This document shows, piece by piece, positions 22,971-34,740 of a stretch of 64,000 nt of DNA. Location: assembly GCA_000497125.2 (NCBI GenBank), contig CM035320.1, positions 1,137,197-1,201,196 on the forward strand. Direction: 5' to 3'. The notes below the pieces were generated by a model. The model had not been told where the DNA came from. It saw nothing but the letters and a program-made list of their open reading frames with translations, and searched no databases. The position numbers were made by a program, and so were the translations under genes. Each line of letters starts with the position of its first letter. Positions within the stretch are counted from its first letter, which is position 1. This stretch comes from Spironucleus salmonicida (Eukaryota; Fornicata; Diplomonadida; Hexamitidae).

Positions 22971-23441
22971 TCAATCAATGAAAGGCTCTAAGTTGTCTGA
23001 AAGAAGATTATTAAATACAGTCAGTAGTTACTGATTAATATAAACTGGTTCCTTGATAAGAGTGATCACAGGTGTATCTGAGTTATCTTCATCATCTATT
23101 ATCATTTGGTTGATGGATTTATAATCATTATATAATCTATACTCCGTTTTATTTCTAATTGTTGATTTAGAAGTTTAACCTCGTAATTTAACCAAATCAC
23201 CATAATCAATAGTATCAATAGTAGAAGTTGTTATTGATCTTTGTGTAATTGCTTTTGGCATAACTGATCTGACTGTTTTAATCTATTCCGAAGATATTGG
23301 TTAAAGCGGAATCTTAAGCTTTTAAACAGGATGACTAAACTATTATGCTTAACATATTATATTAATATCAACATTAGCACTGCTTTATTACTAAGTTATT
23401 TGCCTATGCAATAAATTTACAGATGAAAGACCTGATCTCAT
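22971..23441 (-). CDS. small protein with C-terminal LLTVFNNLL motif, 156 aa
   Basis: Starts MRSGLSSVNLLHRQITQQQS at 23441 and ends INQQLLTVFNNLLSDNLEPFID before TGA at 22971 (the last 22 residues include the motif). It is mostly polar and likely disordered, with a run of Ser/Thr and Gln. The C-terminal block INxQLLTVFNNLLxxNLE recurs almost unchanged at the end of the 150-aa protein at 38640-39092, so the two belong to one small family with a conserved tail that may form a short binding helix. Function unknown. Confidence 0.65.
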
Positions 23442-23869
23442 TTTTACAATTTTATTATGATAATAATATTTGTATCAATTATTTCATATAACTTTCTGCA
23501 AAACTATATTTCTTAGTTTCTATATAAAATAAATGATATTTCTTAATAATATAATTTTTATTACTTTTAAAGATATTACATCTAACAATATTATACTACA
23601 AAATATCTATAAATTAACTAGTCTATTGTACATTATTACTCAACAATGTTAATAAGTTATCATTTGGCAGTAAAGGATGATACTACTTGAATAGAAAATT
23701 GATATTAAAGTATAAGATTTGAAACGTAAGGAATTGCTTAATACTCTGTTGTAGCTAATTAACGAAATGCTATATTCAATATATTTCTGCTGAATTATGA
23801 TCAATCCAGTGTGATTTTTTTAAGGATGGATCCAACTTAACTGATTGGTTATTATATAATTAGAAGCTC
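23442..23869. other. A+T-rich intergenic region before the left repeat arm
   Basis: Contains the upstream region of the left copy of the inverted repeat, which is unlike the corresponding flank of the right copy. No gene recognised. Confidence 0.45.
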
Positions 23870-24028
23870 ATGTTAGTAGTCTCCGGTTCGAGGCCTCGAA
23901 AAGGCTCCAGAAACCAGTTTCTCGATAACCAGTTTGATCTTTATTCGGTATACACCTCGAATCCCATTCTTAAGTTTAGCGCGAAAAAGAGTTTCCAGAA
24001 CAGGCTGGGCCGAAAGTATAATTTGTGA
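23870..24028 (+). CDS. small ORF 'a', 52 aa, left copy
   Basis: MLVVSGSRPRKGSRNQFLDN to GRKYNL, then TGA at 24026. It is basic. After the TGA the same frame continues FPIMYYRVLPPDYPHPLPEM, that is, into ORF b, so a and b would form one protein of about 166 residues if the TGA were read through. Identical in the right copy. No domain recognised. Confidence 0.5.
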   Translation: MLVVSGSRPRKGSRNQFLDNQFDLYSVYTSNPILKFSAKKSFQNRLGRKYNL

Positions 24029-24037
24029 TTTCCAATT

Positions 24038-24379
24038 ATGTATTATCGTGTTCTCCCTCCAGATTATCCACATCCACTTCCAGAAATGTTATTAAAGTTC
24101 CACCACTAGCGTTCCATCGCGATCGCTTGCATCCGCGCTAACTGTATTGACTACCGGTTTATCAGGCGGATATTCTTCCTCAAGTCCAACAAGTACATCG
24201 ACACCCAGCTACAGGCTGCCGTGGAGCGATCGGAGATCCTGTAGTTCGCCATGACCATCCTCCAAAGCAATCTGGATGAGCAGCATCGCAATGTATGCAC
24301 CAACATGCTGCGGCAACTTACGCAATCCACCACCCGTCTCGGCTATGATGCGGTGCGAGAGTATGTCCTACTCGAGTGA
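24038..24379 (+). CDS. ORF 'b', 113-aa helical protein, left copy
   Basis: Begins MYYRVLPPDYPHPLPEMLLK, then FHHQRSIAIACIRANCIDYR, a charged helix (DTQLQAAVERSEILQFAMTI) and a C-terminal helix ending REYVLLE before TGA at 24377. A helical protein of this size with a proline-rich N-terminus could be a subunit of a larger complex, but no family is recognised. Spacing to the VPS25 ATG is 20 bp. It is in frame with ORF a across a TGA. Confidence 0.6.
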
Positions 24380-24399
24380 GATTTTAGCCCCTCCACTAA

Positions 24400-24882
24400 A
24401 TGGACCTTGGGCTCTACCCGCCATTCTACCAGCTATAGCCCCAGGTACTCGACCGCCAGCTGCAGTTCTGGGTTCAGCGCATCCAGTCGCACCTTGTAGA
24501 TACCGGAACACACTTCCTATCCCTCAAAGAGTTTCGACCACCTCTATTTCACTTTCAGCCGGAGTTCGACTTAGTCAACCGCATTCTTTGCATCTTCTCA
24601 GATGCTGGGCAGCTCGAAAAAGTGGATACCACACTATTCAGGGTATTCGTCGAGTCTCCAGTCGTGGTGATCCGGCGCAACCTCGAGGTCGGCCTGATCA
24701 GCTCCGTCGACGAGCTCAAAGAAAAACTCAACACCTTTTTAAAAATCTAAAATAGAATTTATGCTACCAACTATATATTTTTACATGATATTATATACTG
24801 CTTTTAATTTTGTAACTTACTAAATTAAATATACTATAATTATAAATATTATTGCTACCGCTCCAAATTAAATGTCCGTTGA
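24400..24882 (+). pseudogene. VPS25-like gene, left copy, C-terminus lost
   Basis: Starts like the intact copy: MDLGLYPPFYQLQPQVLDRQ, the PPF-x-LQP signature of VPS25, and is identical through codon 105 (end of repeat arm). It then reads LKEKLNTFLKI and runs through A+T-rich Q/Y/N-rich sequence to TGA at 24880, overlapping the next ATG. The second winged-helix end (VDGVKLG in the other copy) is missing. Most likely a truncated duplicate; whether it is expressed is unknown. Confidence 0.7.
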
Positions 24883-25240
24883 GAAACTTTTAAAAACACA
24901 ATAAGAACTGACTGACCAGATTCAACATACTAAATCATAAATTAAGAACTTTGATGAGAAGATATCTGCACTTAAACTAGAATAACTGACATCTACTGCA
25001 AATTTAGAAGGATTTTAGTAATAACTAGTAGAAGCTAAAATTAGCGAAGAACAACTGAACTAATAGTTGCAATAGATAACACAAGAAGTGAACCATCAAA
25101 AGGAAAGAATCGAATCGTAGAAAAAATATGCTGAGAATAAAGTTGTTTAATAGTAGTATCTAGAGGAGAAATCAGTTTAAGATAAGCTTGAAACACAGAT
25201 ATTAGAACTAATTGAGTAGAAATAAGCAAGGATGGATTGA
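24872..25240 (+). CDS. coiled-coil protein, 122 aa
   Basis: MSVEKLLKTQQELTDQIQHT and onward is one continuous heptad-rich helix with many Gln (mostly TAA/TAG), Glu and Lys; no other domain. Ends IEQKQARMD before TGA at 25238. It is too short for a motor or large structural protein and could be a subunit of a kinetochore, tethering or chaperone complex. Its ATG overlaps the read-through end of the truncated VPS25 copy by 11 bp. Confidence 0.7.
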
Positions 25241-25352
25241 AAAATGGTTATTTTATCTTTATCTATTTTATGATTATTCACAATCATTTTATTAAAAGTA
25301 TTAAATATGTAAACTCATTCATTTAATATAATAGAACCTAATAAAAGATCAC

Positions 25353-25523
25353 TCACTGTTTTAACTTAAAAGTTTATGAAGAATTAAGAATTTCTTTCTT
25401 AATATTTAATGATGGATTGACTTTGTTCTTTTTAAGTTAAACCCTATCACCCACATAATTATCCACTTATATAAATTCATTGTCTAAGGGTTGTGCTTTA
25501 TTTTTCTTGATACAATTGGACAT
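25353..25523 (-). CDS. small lysine-rich ORF, 56 aa
   Basis: MSNCIKKNKAQPLDNEFIQV, then DNYVGDRVQLKKNKVNPSLN to TGA at 25353. It is basic and hydrophilic. A 37-codon frame on the other strand (from 25307) overlaps it; the minus-strand reading has the better composition. No family recognised. Confidence 0.4.
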
Positions 25524-26172
25524 TTAAAGGAAATATGATATATTCTTCATACAATATATTATTAATATCATAAAATTACTAAGTTTTTAGTTTTTTATAT
25601 TATTAAATAGTTTCCTGAAAGGATATGAGTACAAATTACATTATACATCCACTTATTATAAAATAGACATTATATAGTTAACAATAATAAATTTAATATT
25701 AGTTGCCTTCCTTCTATTATACCTGCAATATGATACTTTTAATTAGGTTCTAGTACATTTATTATCGAATATGTATATAGTATAATTGGAATAATTAATT
25801 CTATTCCACAGGCAATAGTTAAATATATAGAAATTCTATATAGTGTTTATCTAAGGATCACATTACAATATTCAAATTAATAATAAACTGTTACCTATAA
25901 ATACATTATTTATATAAATTAATATAATTTTACACTATTAATGTGATGGTTTTAGTGTTCATACTCATTAAAATAACATCTAGTAACATAATTACTGTAT
26001 CGAAAAATAGTTACTATATATAGATGATAAAATATTTAAATAAGTAGGCTAAGTTGTGAATGTATTATTCAATTCAAACTTCTAATAAAATGCTTTACAG
26101 CATCAAATTAAAAATAAAACATATTGGATAATTTTAGATATATTTAAAAGAATAAATATAAAAACTACTCTA
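25524..26172. other. A+T-rich intergenic region
   Basis: Non-coding in appearance; no repeat or RNA gene recognised. Confidence 0.45.
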
Positions 26173-26928
26173 TCAGGATTCTGTCTCCTCTTCAGTTGAC
26201 TATTACCAGTCAGTCATACCTACTACCTCCTCGATACTACCTTCCAATTCATCGACTAAAATGATATTATGGATTTATTTTTAATCAGTAAAATAATTGA
26301 AGATCTCTGGAAATTCATCTAAATCAATGCCTTCAGATAGTAAATTATCATCAATATATTGATTAAAGATTTAGTAATTAGGCTGAAATCCGTTCTCTGC
26401 CAAATATGTAAATAATTTGATAGACTGTACGATCTAATTAATTTGTAGCTCATCGAAAATTTCATTTTTAATATGAATTTTTACTTCTTTTTTTGGTGGT
26501 AAAACTTCTTTTTGTTTAAACTGTAAGCTTGGCTTCTGAAATGGATTTTTAATTATAATGGATATAATATCACCTACTACCTTTGGAGCAATCGGAAATG
26601 AAAGAAACTAGAAAAACTGTAGTAAAGTTTCAGTAGAAACAAAATGAAACACTGACTACATGAAGCTTTAAAAAATCGTTTCCTCTATCACAAAAATATG
26701 TTCCGGATCCAATTAATCATATAGTTTTTAAATCTCGTAATTCATTTTTTTATAATCACGAAGGGCAGTAGAGGCCTTAAAGGTTGTTTCGGTGTTTGAA
26801 CGTGATAATGGTTACGCTTGGGTCTAGAGTGGAATAATTGCTTATAATTTATATTATATCGTAGATTGTTAATTTGGTTCTTATTAAAGTGCATTATCAA
26901 CTATAAACGGAGGTGAGCCGCAACCCAT
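26173..26928 (-). CDS. N-acylated 251-aa protein, unknown
   Basis: Starts MGCGSPPFIVDNALQQEPNQ; Gly2-Cys3 is a classic myristoylation plus palmitoylation signal, so membrane anchoring is expected. A central helical region (EHIFVIEETIFQSFMQSVFH, TETLLQFFQFLSFPIAP) is followed by a Lys-rich linker and NQYIDDNLLSEGIDLDEFPE, which loosely recalls an EF-hand loop with its acidic residues. The acidic tail ends STEEETES. Tentatively a membrane-attached EF-hand-like or flagellar protein; no firm family. Confidence 0.7.
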
Positions 26929-26982
26929 TTTAAGTATATATAAGTTAATAATATCATAATGTATATTTACTTTTAGATGTAT

Positions 26983-28380
26983 TCACAATTTTATTTTTTC
27001 TTACATCAAACATAATATGAAAAAAATAACAACAAAACCTATTAAATATATTGTGACTGTTTATATTATGAAGTTTGAATCTTTAATAGATGAATCTGTC
27101 TAAAGTTGTATTAATGTCGAAACATTGTTAACAGATAATATATATTCAGACTAATTTGACATTAGTCTAATAAAGTCCTTTGATTCGATTATAATCTGAT
27201 TATTTAGTTAATATTAATAGCTACTAAAATATTCAGAAACTGCTATATTGTTTATATAATTTTGAAGCTTTATTTAAACCAATACATTTCTTTCAAAATT
27301 TGTAAAATTCAAATAGAGCTTTTAATTTAATAAAAAGAAACTTTAAATATGAAATGTAATAACAGAACCCTATAATTGAATTACTTTTTTTTCTTAGACA
27401 GAATTATCTAAGTTTTAAAATTGTAAAATTAATAAAGGATTAAAATAACTATTTAATGTAATTTTGGTATTAATAAATGTTGGAATATCTTTTACATGAT
27501 ATGATTTAACAAAAATATTGAAGCTATTAATTTAAAAAATTAGAAACATTTCTTTAGAAAGATAGGGATTGTTAGTCAAGCTGCTATTCAATTCGATTTT
27601 AAGAAGTATATTTTTGTTACTTACAAATATTTAAGCTTAAGTAATAATATTTGAAACATGTGTACCAGTAGTTAATATATTATTGAATTAATGAGAATAA
27701 TATTTTGAACTAACTTAATCATAGAATATCATTTATATTTAGGAGACTGATGATCCTATTAACTATTACGTCCTGAAATTACAAAAAATATCATTATAAC
27801 AACATTTGAATAACTAGATATTATTATGTAAAAAATGTTAATTAATTGTGGCACTACAGATTTAGTCTCTCAAAGGTGCCTCTGCATATTTTTCTGTCAG
27901 TAGACTAGATCTTGTATTATTCCAAACCCAATCTATTTTTGGTGTATTAACGAAAAAAGTTTTCATAAATTCTGGACATGTTTAAGGAAACATTTATATA
28001 TAGAATGATCTTATTCCATTAATTGGGGATAAAAGGAATTATTTAATTTGCAAACAGTCTTATATTAGAAACGGTATGACTTAGATTTTTTAAATAAATT
28101 AGGTTTCTTTGTAAAATCCTGTATCAAATGTAAGACTCAATTAAACATTCTTCTATATATACACGTCGAAACTTAATTACAATTTTGTATTCTATTAAAA
28201 ATGTGCATATGTGCTAGTAATGTTAATATCGTCAAATGATAATGTCACTATAAATTTAGTGATACTTTAACATTACAAGCTATTTTAATTAATAATGATA
28301 TCAATTGTCGAAAATTTTGATTATTATACTGACTTAAAGGCAGATAACTAAATAAAACAGAAATTAGCTAGTTAATACAT
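26983..28380 (-). CDS. unknown type I membrane protein, 465 aa
   Basis: Start taken at MYQLANFCFIQLSAFKSVQQ, a weak signal-peptide-like leader; ATGs upstream in frame also exist. The ectodomain is beta-rich with scattered cysteines (CSATINQHF, FKCCYNDIFCNF) and several N-x-S/T sites. One transmembrane helix (VTIYLIGFVVIFFILCLM) stands just before the short tail QEKIKL and TGA at 26983. A long Gln-rich frame on the opposite strand was judged a shadow. No family recognised; a surface or endomembrane protein is inferred. 54 bp separate its stop from the next start. Confidence 0.65.
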
Positions 28381-28436
28381 TTTACACTTTACTAATATTA
28401 TATAGTAATACATAAAATTTATTCATTAGACAAATA

Positions 28437-28700
28437 ATGTCAATTAAGAATATTTTGATGAATGAAAAAAGTTATAAATAGGTTAAGATCGACTAAACAA
28501 TACAGTTCTATATCATTAATAGTTAATTAAAGTTACTTTTAAAATATGAAGTATTTCAACAAAATTTTATGATCGTATAGAAAGAACTTATCAGGGAAGC
28601 TAACTATTTGTTAATAGTCAAAGAGATAAATTATATAGAAAATATATCAGCCTTCTCATCCTAACTTTACACCATCTACACGGCCTAATTTATCCCGTGA
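28437..28700 (+). CDS. possible 87-aa protein overlapping VPS25 tail
   Basis: MSIKNILMNEKSYKQVKIDQ, then FYIINSQLKLLLKYEVFQQN and QKELIREANYLLIVKEINYI. It looks like a small alpha-helical protein. The frame crosses 45 bp into the 3' end of VPS25 on the other strand before TGA at 28698. The helical part is protein-like, but the last 15 residues may be fortuitous. Confidence 0.45.
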
Positions 28701-29117
28701 GCATTTCCACTATTTTTATGCTTCCCCTTATTCTAGTAGTTCATAGAATCGATTTTCATTAACAAATTCTCTAAGCTAGGTTTACTATAGTTTTTCTTTT
28801 ATCTCGTCGACGGAGCTGATCAGGCCGACCTCGAGGTTGCGCCGGATCACCACGACTGGAGACTCGACGAATACCCTGAATAGTGTGGTATCCACTTTTT
28901 CGAGCTGCCCAGCATCTGAGAAGATGCAAAGAATGCGGTTGACTAAGTCGAACTCCGGCTGAAAGTGAAATAGAGGTGGTCGAAACTCTTTGAGGGATAG
29001 GAAGTGTGTTCCGGTATCTACAAGGTGCGACTGGATGCGCTGAACCCAGAACTGCAGCTGGCGGTCGAGTACCTGGGGCTATAGCTGGTAGAATGGCGGG
29101 TAGAGCCCAAGGTCCAT
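28656..29117 (-). CDS. VPS25: ESCRT-II subunit VPS25, intact copy
   Basis: 153 aa. The N-terminal LYPPFYQLQPQVLDRQLQFW matches VPS25's PPF-x-LQP...QL-x-W motif that contacts VPS22/VPS36. LVNRILCIFSDAGQLEKVDT corresponds to the first winged helix and the final VDGVKLG to the conserved end of the second. It is a little shorter than human VPS25 (176 aa). VPS25 links ESCRT-II to ESCRT-III in endosomal sorting. The first 105 codons lie in the G+C-rich repeat arm; the last 48 are A+T-rich and unique, so base composition changes at the arm edge. Confidence 0.78.
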
Positions 29118-29137
29118 TTAGTGGAGGGGCTAAAATC

Positions 29138-29479
29138 TCACTCGAGTAGGACATACTCTCGCACCGCATCATAGCCGAGACGGGTGGTGGATTGCGTAAG
29201 TTGCCGCAGCATGTTGGTGCATACATTGCGATGCTGCTCATCCAGATTGCTTTGGAGGATGGTCATGGCGAACTACAGGATCTCCGATCGCTCCACGGCA
29301 GCCTGTAGCTGGGTGTCGATGTACTTGTTGGACTTGAGGAAGAATATCCGCCTGATAAACCGGTAGTCAATACAGTTAGCGCGGATGCAAGCGATCGCGA
29401 TGGAACGCTAGTGGTGGAACTTTAATAACATTTCTGGAAGTGGATGTGGATAATCTGGAGGGAGAACACGATAATACAT
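29138..29479 (-). CDS. ORF 'b', 113-aa helical protein, right copy
   Basis: Identical to the left copy. Since VPS25 beside it is intact here, this is probably the ancestral arrangement a-b-VPS25 on one strand with 9- and 20-bp gaps. Family unknown. Confidence 0.6.
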
Positions 29480-29488
29480 AATTGGAAA

Positions 29489-29647
29489 TCACAAATTATA
29501 CTTTCGGCCCAGCCTGTTCTGGAAACTCTTTTTCGCGCTAAACTTAAGAATGGGATTCGAGGTGTATACCGAATAAAGATCAAACTGGTTATCGAGAAAC
29601 TGGTTTCTGGAGCCTTTTCGAGGCCTCGAACCGGAGACTACTAACAT
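29489..29647 (-). CDS. small ORF 'a', 52 aa, right copy
   Basis: Identical to the left copy. Upstream in this copy the frame extends to an earlier ATG (29677) through MIYFTGTYYY, sequence absent on the left, so the start at 29647 rests on the repeat edge. TGA again separates it, in frame, from ORF b. Confidence 0.45.
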   Translation of the reverse strand: MLVVSGSRPRKGSRNQFLDNQFDLYSVYTSNPILKFSAKKSFQNRLGRKYNL

Positions 29648-29941
29648 ATAATAATAAGTCCCTGTAAAATAAATCAATCTTAATTTTACTTACCGGACAA
29701 CATAGCTCGCGAAGAATAACCTACAATAGTGAATAAGTTAAAATAATTCTACTCGAAATTCATTATTGTTATACACTAAAATATATTATCTAAGATAATT
29801 TATGTCAAACGCTACAAATTATATATTTAGTTGATTTTAATTTTCGTACGATTTCTAGACCTAAATTATACTCTTTCGAAACGAAAGCTGTCAACTGCAA
29901 ATCTGTACGCTCAAATTTATCAAAAGAAAAACTTAAAACCC

Positions 29942-31714
<1,773 letters not shown>

Positions 31715-31935
31715 TTTACTATAAGGAGTGGAAAGAATAAATAGAATATTAATAATATATTAAATACCAAATTAACTTAATTTATAATTACTATTTATTC
31801 GTATTTTATATTATATTCGAATAATCGTTAGATAATGTTTGTTGGCAATTATAATGTTACCATTATATAAAAATATGAGATTAACTAATAGCAACGATAA
31901 AGCCTATAATAAATTATATATTAAGATATTAATAT

Positions 31936-32295
31936 TCACTACTTTAAATGTCTAGGTTTTTCACTTACTTTACTTCTTTTATAACATCTATTGTATAAGC
32001 AATGGCCATGCTATTAATAATGTTAATGAATTTCTTAGTCTTTTTTTAATTTCTTTAAAAACTTTTCCTCTTGCGTACTTTGTACTATATCAATAGTCGT
32101 GGCAGATAGTACATCAATTATTTTTGAATTAAATCTGCTTAGTTCATCAGAGTATAAACGCTAAAAAGTTGTTTAGGGTAAATGAAAAGACAAATTATAT
32201 TATTCAAACTCATCCTCATAAAGATTTATAGGCTGTATTTACTTTTCTAATTTCATTCGTCTTTCTTATCGTTAGATTATGTCTTAATATTGCAT
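31936..32295 (-). CDS. unknown 119-aa basic protein
   Basis: MQYQDIIQRQERRMKLEKQI then LYEDEFEQYNLSFHLPQTTF and helical RFNSKIIDVLSATTIDIVQS, ending KPRHLKQ before TGA at 31936. Charged and probably helical; no domain recognised. The C-terminal 35 residues have a His/Gln/Cys-rich composition that may be less reliable. Confidence 0.5.
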
Positions 32296-32566
32296 TTTCT
32301 TGAAATAAAGTATTGAAGTTTTATTATATATTAAGTATAGTATTAATACTTAAAAATGCGAATAATTTACATATTATCATTACTTTGCTTTTATGTACTA
32401 CCTATCAAAAAATTTAATTATATACAAAAATCCACCTTAAATTATAGGGATATATTGGTCACATATAATGATAAATATATAGTGTGTATACAATAATATC
32501 CGCTGTAAACTATTATTACATAGTATTATATAAAATAATTAATCTGATACATTACATTAAAACTGA

Positions 32567-33859
32567 ATGGTATCTTTTAGTTTGTTAATGATAATCCAAA
32601 CATGGGCAGGATAAACAGTTGGATTCACTATTGGAAATTTTTCAACAGATATAATGACATTATATTATTAGGCTGTATATGGTGGGTCTTTTGAGTAAAA
32701 TAATCTAAGATTATAAAGCTTCCTGTCAGTTTTATCAATAGGATATGTTGTTGGCTTTCTTTTAGGTTCCCTTACTGTTTCAATATGGATTAAAATAATT
32801 GGATATAAAAAAACGGCATTTGTAGGTTCTATAATTTGTGTCTTATTTTTCATATCTGGGTGTTTTGCTGTTAATGAATATTACCTTTTTGTTATGAGAT
32901 TTCTAACAGGTTATGGGTCTTAAGTAATGGCGAATACTATTATAGTATTAGTTGGAGAACACGCCTAAAATAATCAGAGAGGATTATTAGGAGTTATGTT
33001 TTCAGTACATGTTTGTCTTGGTATCCTACTAGCTACTATTGTTTTATTAATTATAAGAAGTTTTGAGAGTTTATACAATGGATGGTGGCTTACATTTGCA
33101 ACATCTCTTATTTGGCCTAGTCTTGCATTTATTACCTTATTCTTTGTCCCAGATGCTAAAATAAGAGAGAGTAAGGATATAGCAGTTAAAGAGATATTCT
33201 AAATAAAATATATAAAAGTATTAGCTAATTGTATTTTACTTGGAATATTGTAGATGAGCACAGGTATTAACGGTGTTTTACTTTATTCCACGTAAACATT
33301 TAACTAAGTATTTAATCATCCCTTAAGTTCAGTATTCGGTGCACTAATCTTAAATACTGTTAACTTTTTATCTACTCTAATCGCTTTAGTATTTATAGAG
33401 CGTTTAGGTAGAAAAATATTATTATTTAGTGGTACTCTGATATGCTGTATTGCTCTAATCGGCCTGGTTGTAAACTTTTCTCTACCTATTAGTAATACAC
33501 CATTATTATTAATATCCTCAATAGTTTTCATTATTGGTTATTAATTTGGGCCGGGTCCCATTTTTTATGTATTTGCTTCAGAAATCTTACCAGTGGAAGC
33601 AAAAGGAATATTTACTACTATTATAAATTGTTTTAATCATATTCCTAATATATTCGTAATATTTTTATTCCCTGTATTTGTTTCAATTAAAGAATGGTTA
33701 CCATACGCTACTTACATAATATTTACAACTTTAACTACCATTATATTATTTTTTTTAGCACCTGAAACAAAAGGAAAATCATAAGAGGAAATTGATACTA
33801 TAATGCTTATACCATCTAAAAAAATTAAAAATTTAGAGATACAGTATGCAGAAGTATGA
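32567..33859 (+). CDS. MFS sugar transporter (GLUT-like)
   Basis: 430 aa with about 12 membrane segments. TM2-TM3 region IGYVVGFLLGSLTVSIWIKI; ERLGRK (about residue 285) is the second [DE]RxGR[RK] motif of sugar porters; GPGPIFYVFASEILPVEAKG corresponds to TM10 and its loop and PETKGKSQEEI to the conserved PETKG end. The first RxGRR motif is degenerate (IGYKK) and the protein is shorter than most GLUTs. A proton-coupled or facilitative hexose carrier is expected; substrate unproven. An in-frame TGA stands immediately before the ATG. Confidence 0.88.
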
Positions 33860-34740
33860 TTTATTTTTCTATTACTTTTATTCTTCATATAATTTAATAG
33901 TGGAAACTATAATTTACAGTTAATTTTCATGTGTTAATATCAACTAGCTTAATTATAAGTAAAAATTTCAATTTAGCTTATAATAAATCTAAATAAACAT
34001 GTGATATCCAGGTTGTCAATATAATTGTAGATGATGATCAATATAAGTAAAATCAACTGAATTTTATCGAAAACTCTATTTTCAAATAATAAAATAAATT
34101 CTGCTTCTATATTAAATAATAAGATAACTTAGTAGAACAATTCAAATTTATTAGATAATAATGATCTGTTGTATCATAGAGATTAGTAATTTTTAACAGC
34201 TGCTCTTTAAAAAACTTATATCTATCTATTTCTTTAAATAAATATTGATATACTCATTTATAATTATATATTTGGTTGTATTATTATTGAAAATCTGTAA
34301 CTAGTACTCAATTAGTGATTTATATTATAAATGTATTTAATAAATGTAACGTTTTGTTCATTTAATATATACCTCAATATAAATAAAAACAATATATAAT
34401 AAGATAATATAAAAAATAATTTATACCAAAAATAAAAGAACTAAATAGAAAATAGAGTTAAAGTTTATATTTATTAAATTTAATACGGGATACTCACATC
34501 AATATTGCTAATATTAAAATTAATAGTTTGCTTATAATTACATCTTTATGACCTTGTTTTATATATGTGTATAGATAATATATGTTGAATCAGATTTTAT
34601 TTCATATTTAATGAAAATTATTATAAGGAATGATATTTTTTCCCTCGATCATTAATAACAAAATTTATAAAATTATATTAAAATAATATTTAGGTAGTTA
34701 ATGTTTTTGTTAAACTAAAATATTAATATATTTAAAAATT
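33860..34740. other. long A+T-rich intergenic region
   Basis: Between convergent sugar-transporter and cysteine-rich genes, 880 bp. Only short frames with chance-like composition on both strands. Nothing else seen. Confidence 0.5.

Larger units (their letters stand above)
23870..24714 (+). repeat. left arm of 845-bp perfect inverted repeat
   Basis: The sequence from 23870 to 24714 is repeated in reverse complement at 28803-29647. Position p on the left corresponds to 53517 minus p on the right without gaps; every stretch I compared matched. The arm is strongly G+C-rich in A+T-rich surroundings. It begins exactly at the ATG of a small ORF and ends inside the VPS25 gene after codon 105. Flanks differ, except for faint protein-level similarity just past the inner edge (LKEKL versus IKEKL). 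Confidence 0.95.
28803..29647 (-). repeat. right arm of 845-bp perfect inverted repeat
   Basis: Reverse complement of 23870-24714 with no difference seen in the stretches compared and equal length. The outer edge is again the ATG of ORF a (29645-29647), the inner edge cuts VPS25 after codon 105. Between the arms lie about 4.1 kb of unique A+T-rich DNA with four predicted genes. Confidence 0.95.

Noticed and set aside
23884-23896. tRNA-like B box (GGTTCGA..CC) at the repeat edge
   Set aside because: No A box or cloverleaf can be drawn upstream, the upstream flanks of the two copies differ, and the bases encode ORF a.
24276-24755. Standard-code ORF of 159 aa starting MSSIAMYAPT, present in both repeat arms
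   Set aside because: Cys/Pro/Arg-rich shadow across ORF b and VPS25, which have recognisable protein patterns in the other frames.
25307-25420. 37-codon plus-strand ORF with SLTVLTQKFM, reminiscent of an E2F start
   Set aside because: Too short, followed by TGA with no continuation of a winged helix; the minus-strand ORF fits better.
27060-28460. Plus-strand gene with two frameshifts and one in-frame TGA
   Set aside because: The minus strand gives one unbroken 465-aa frame with a transmembrane end; the plus-strand text is Gln/Asn-rich shadow that appears open because only TGA stops.
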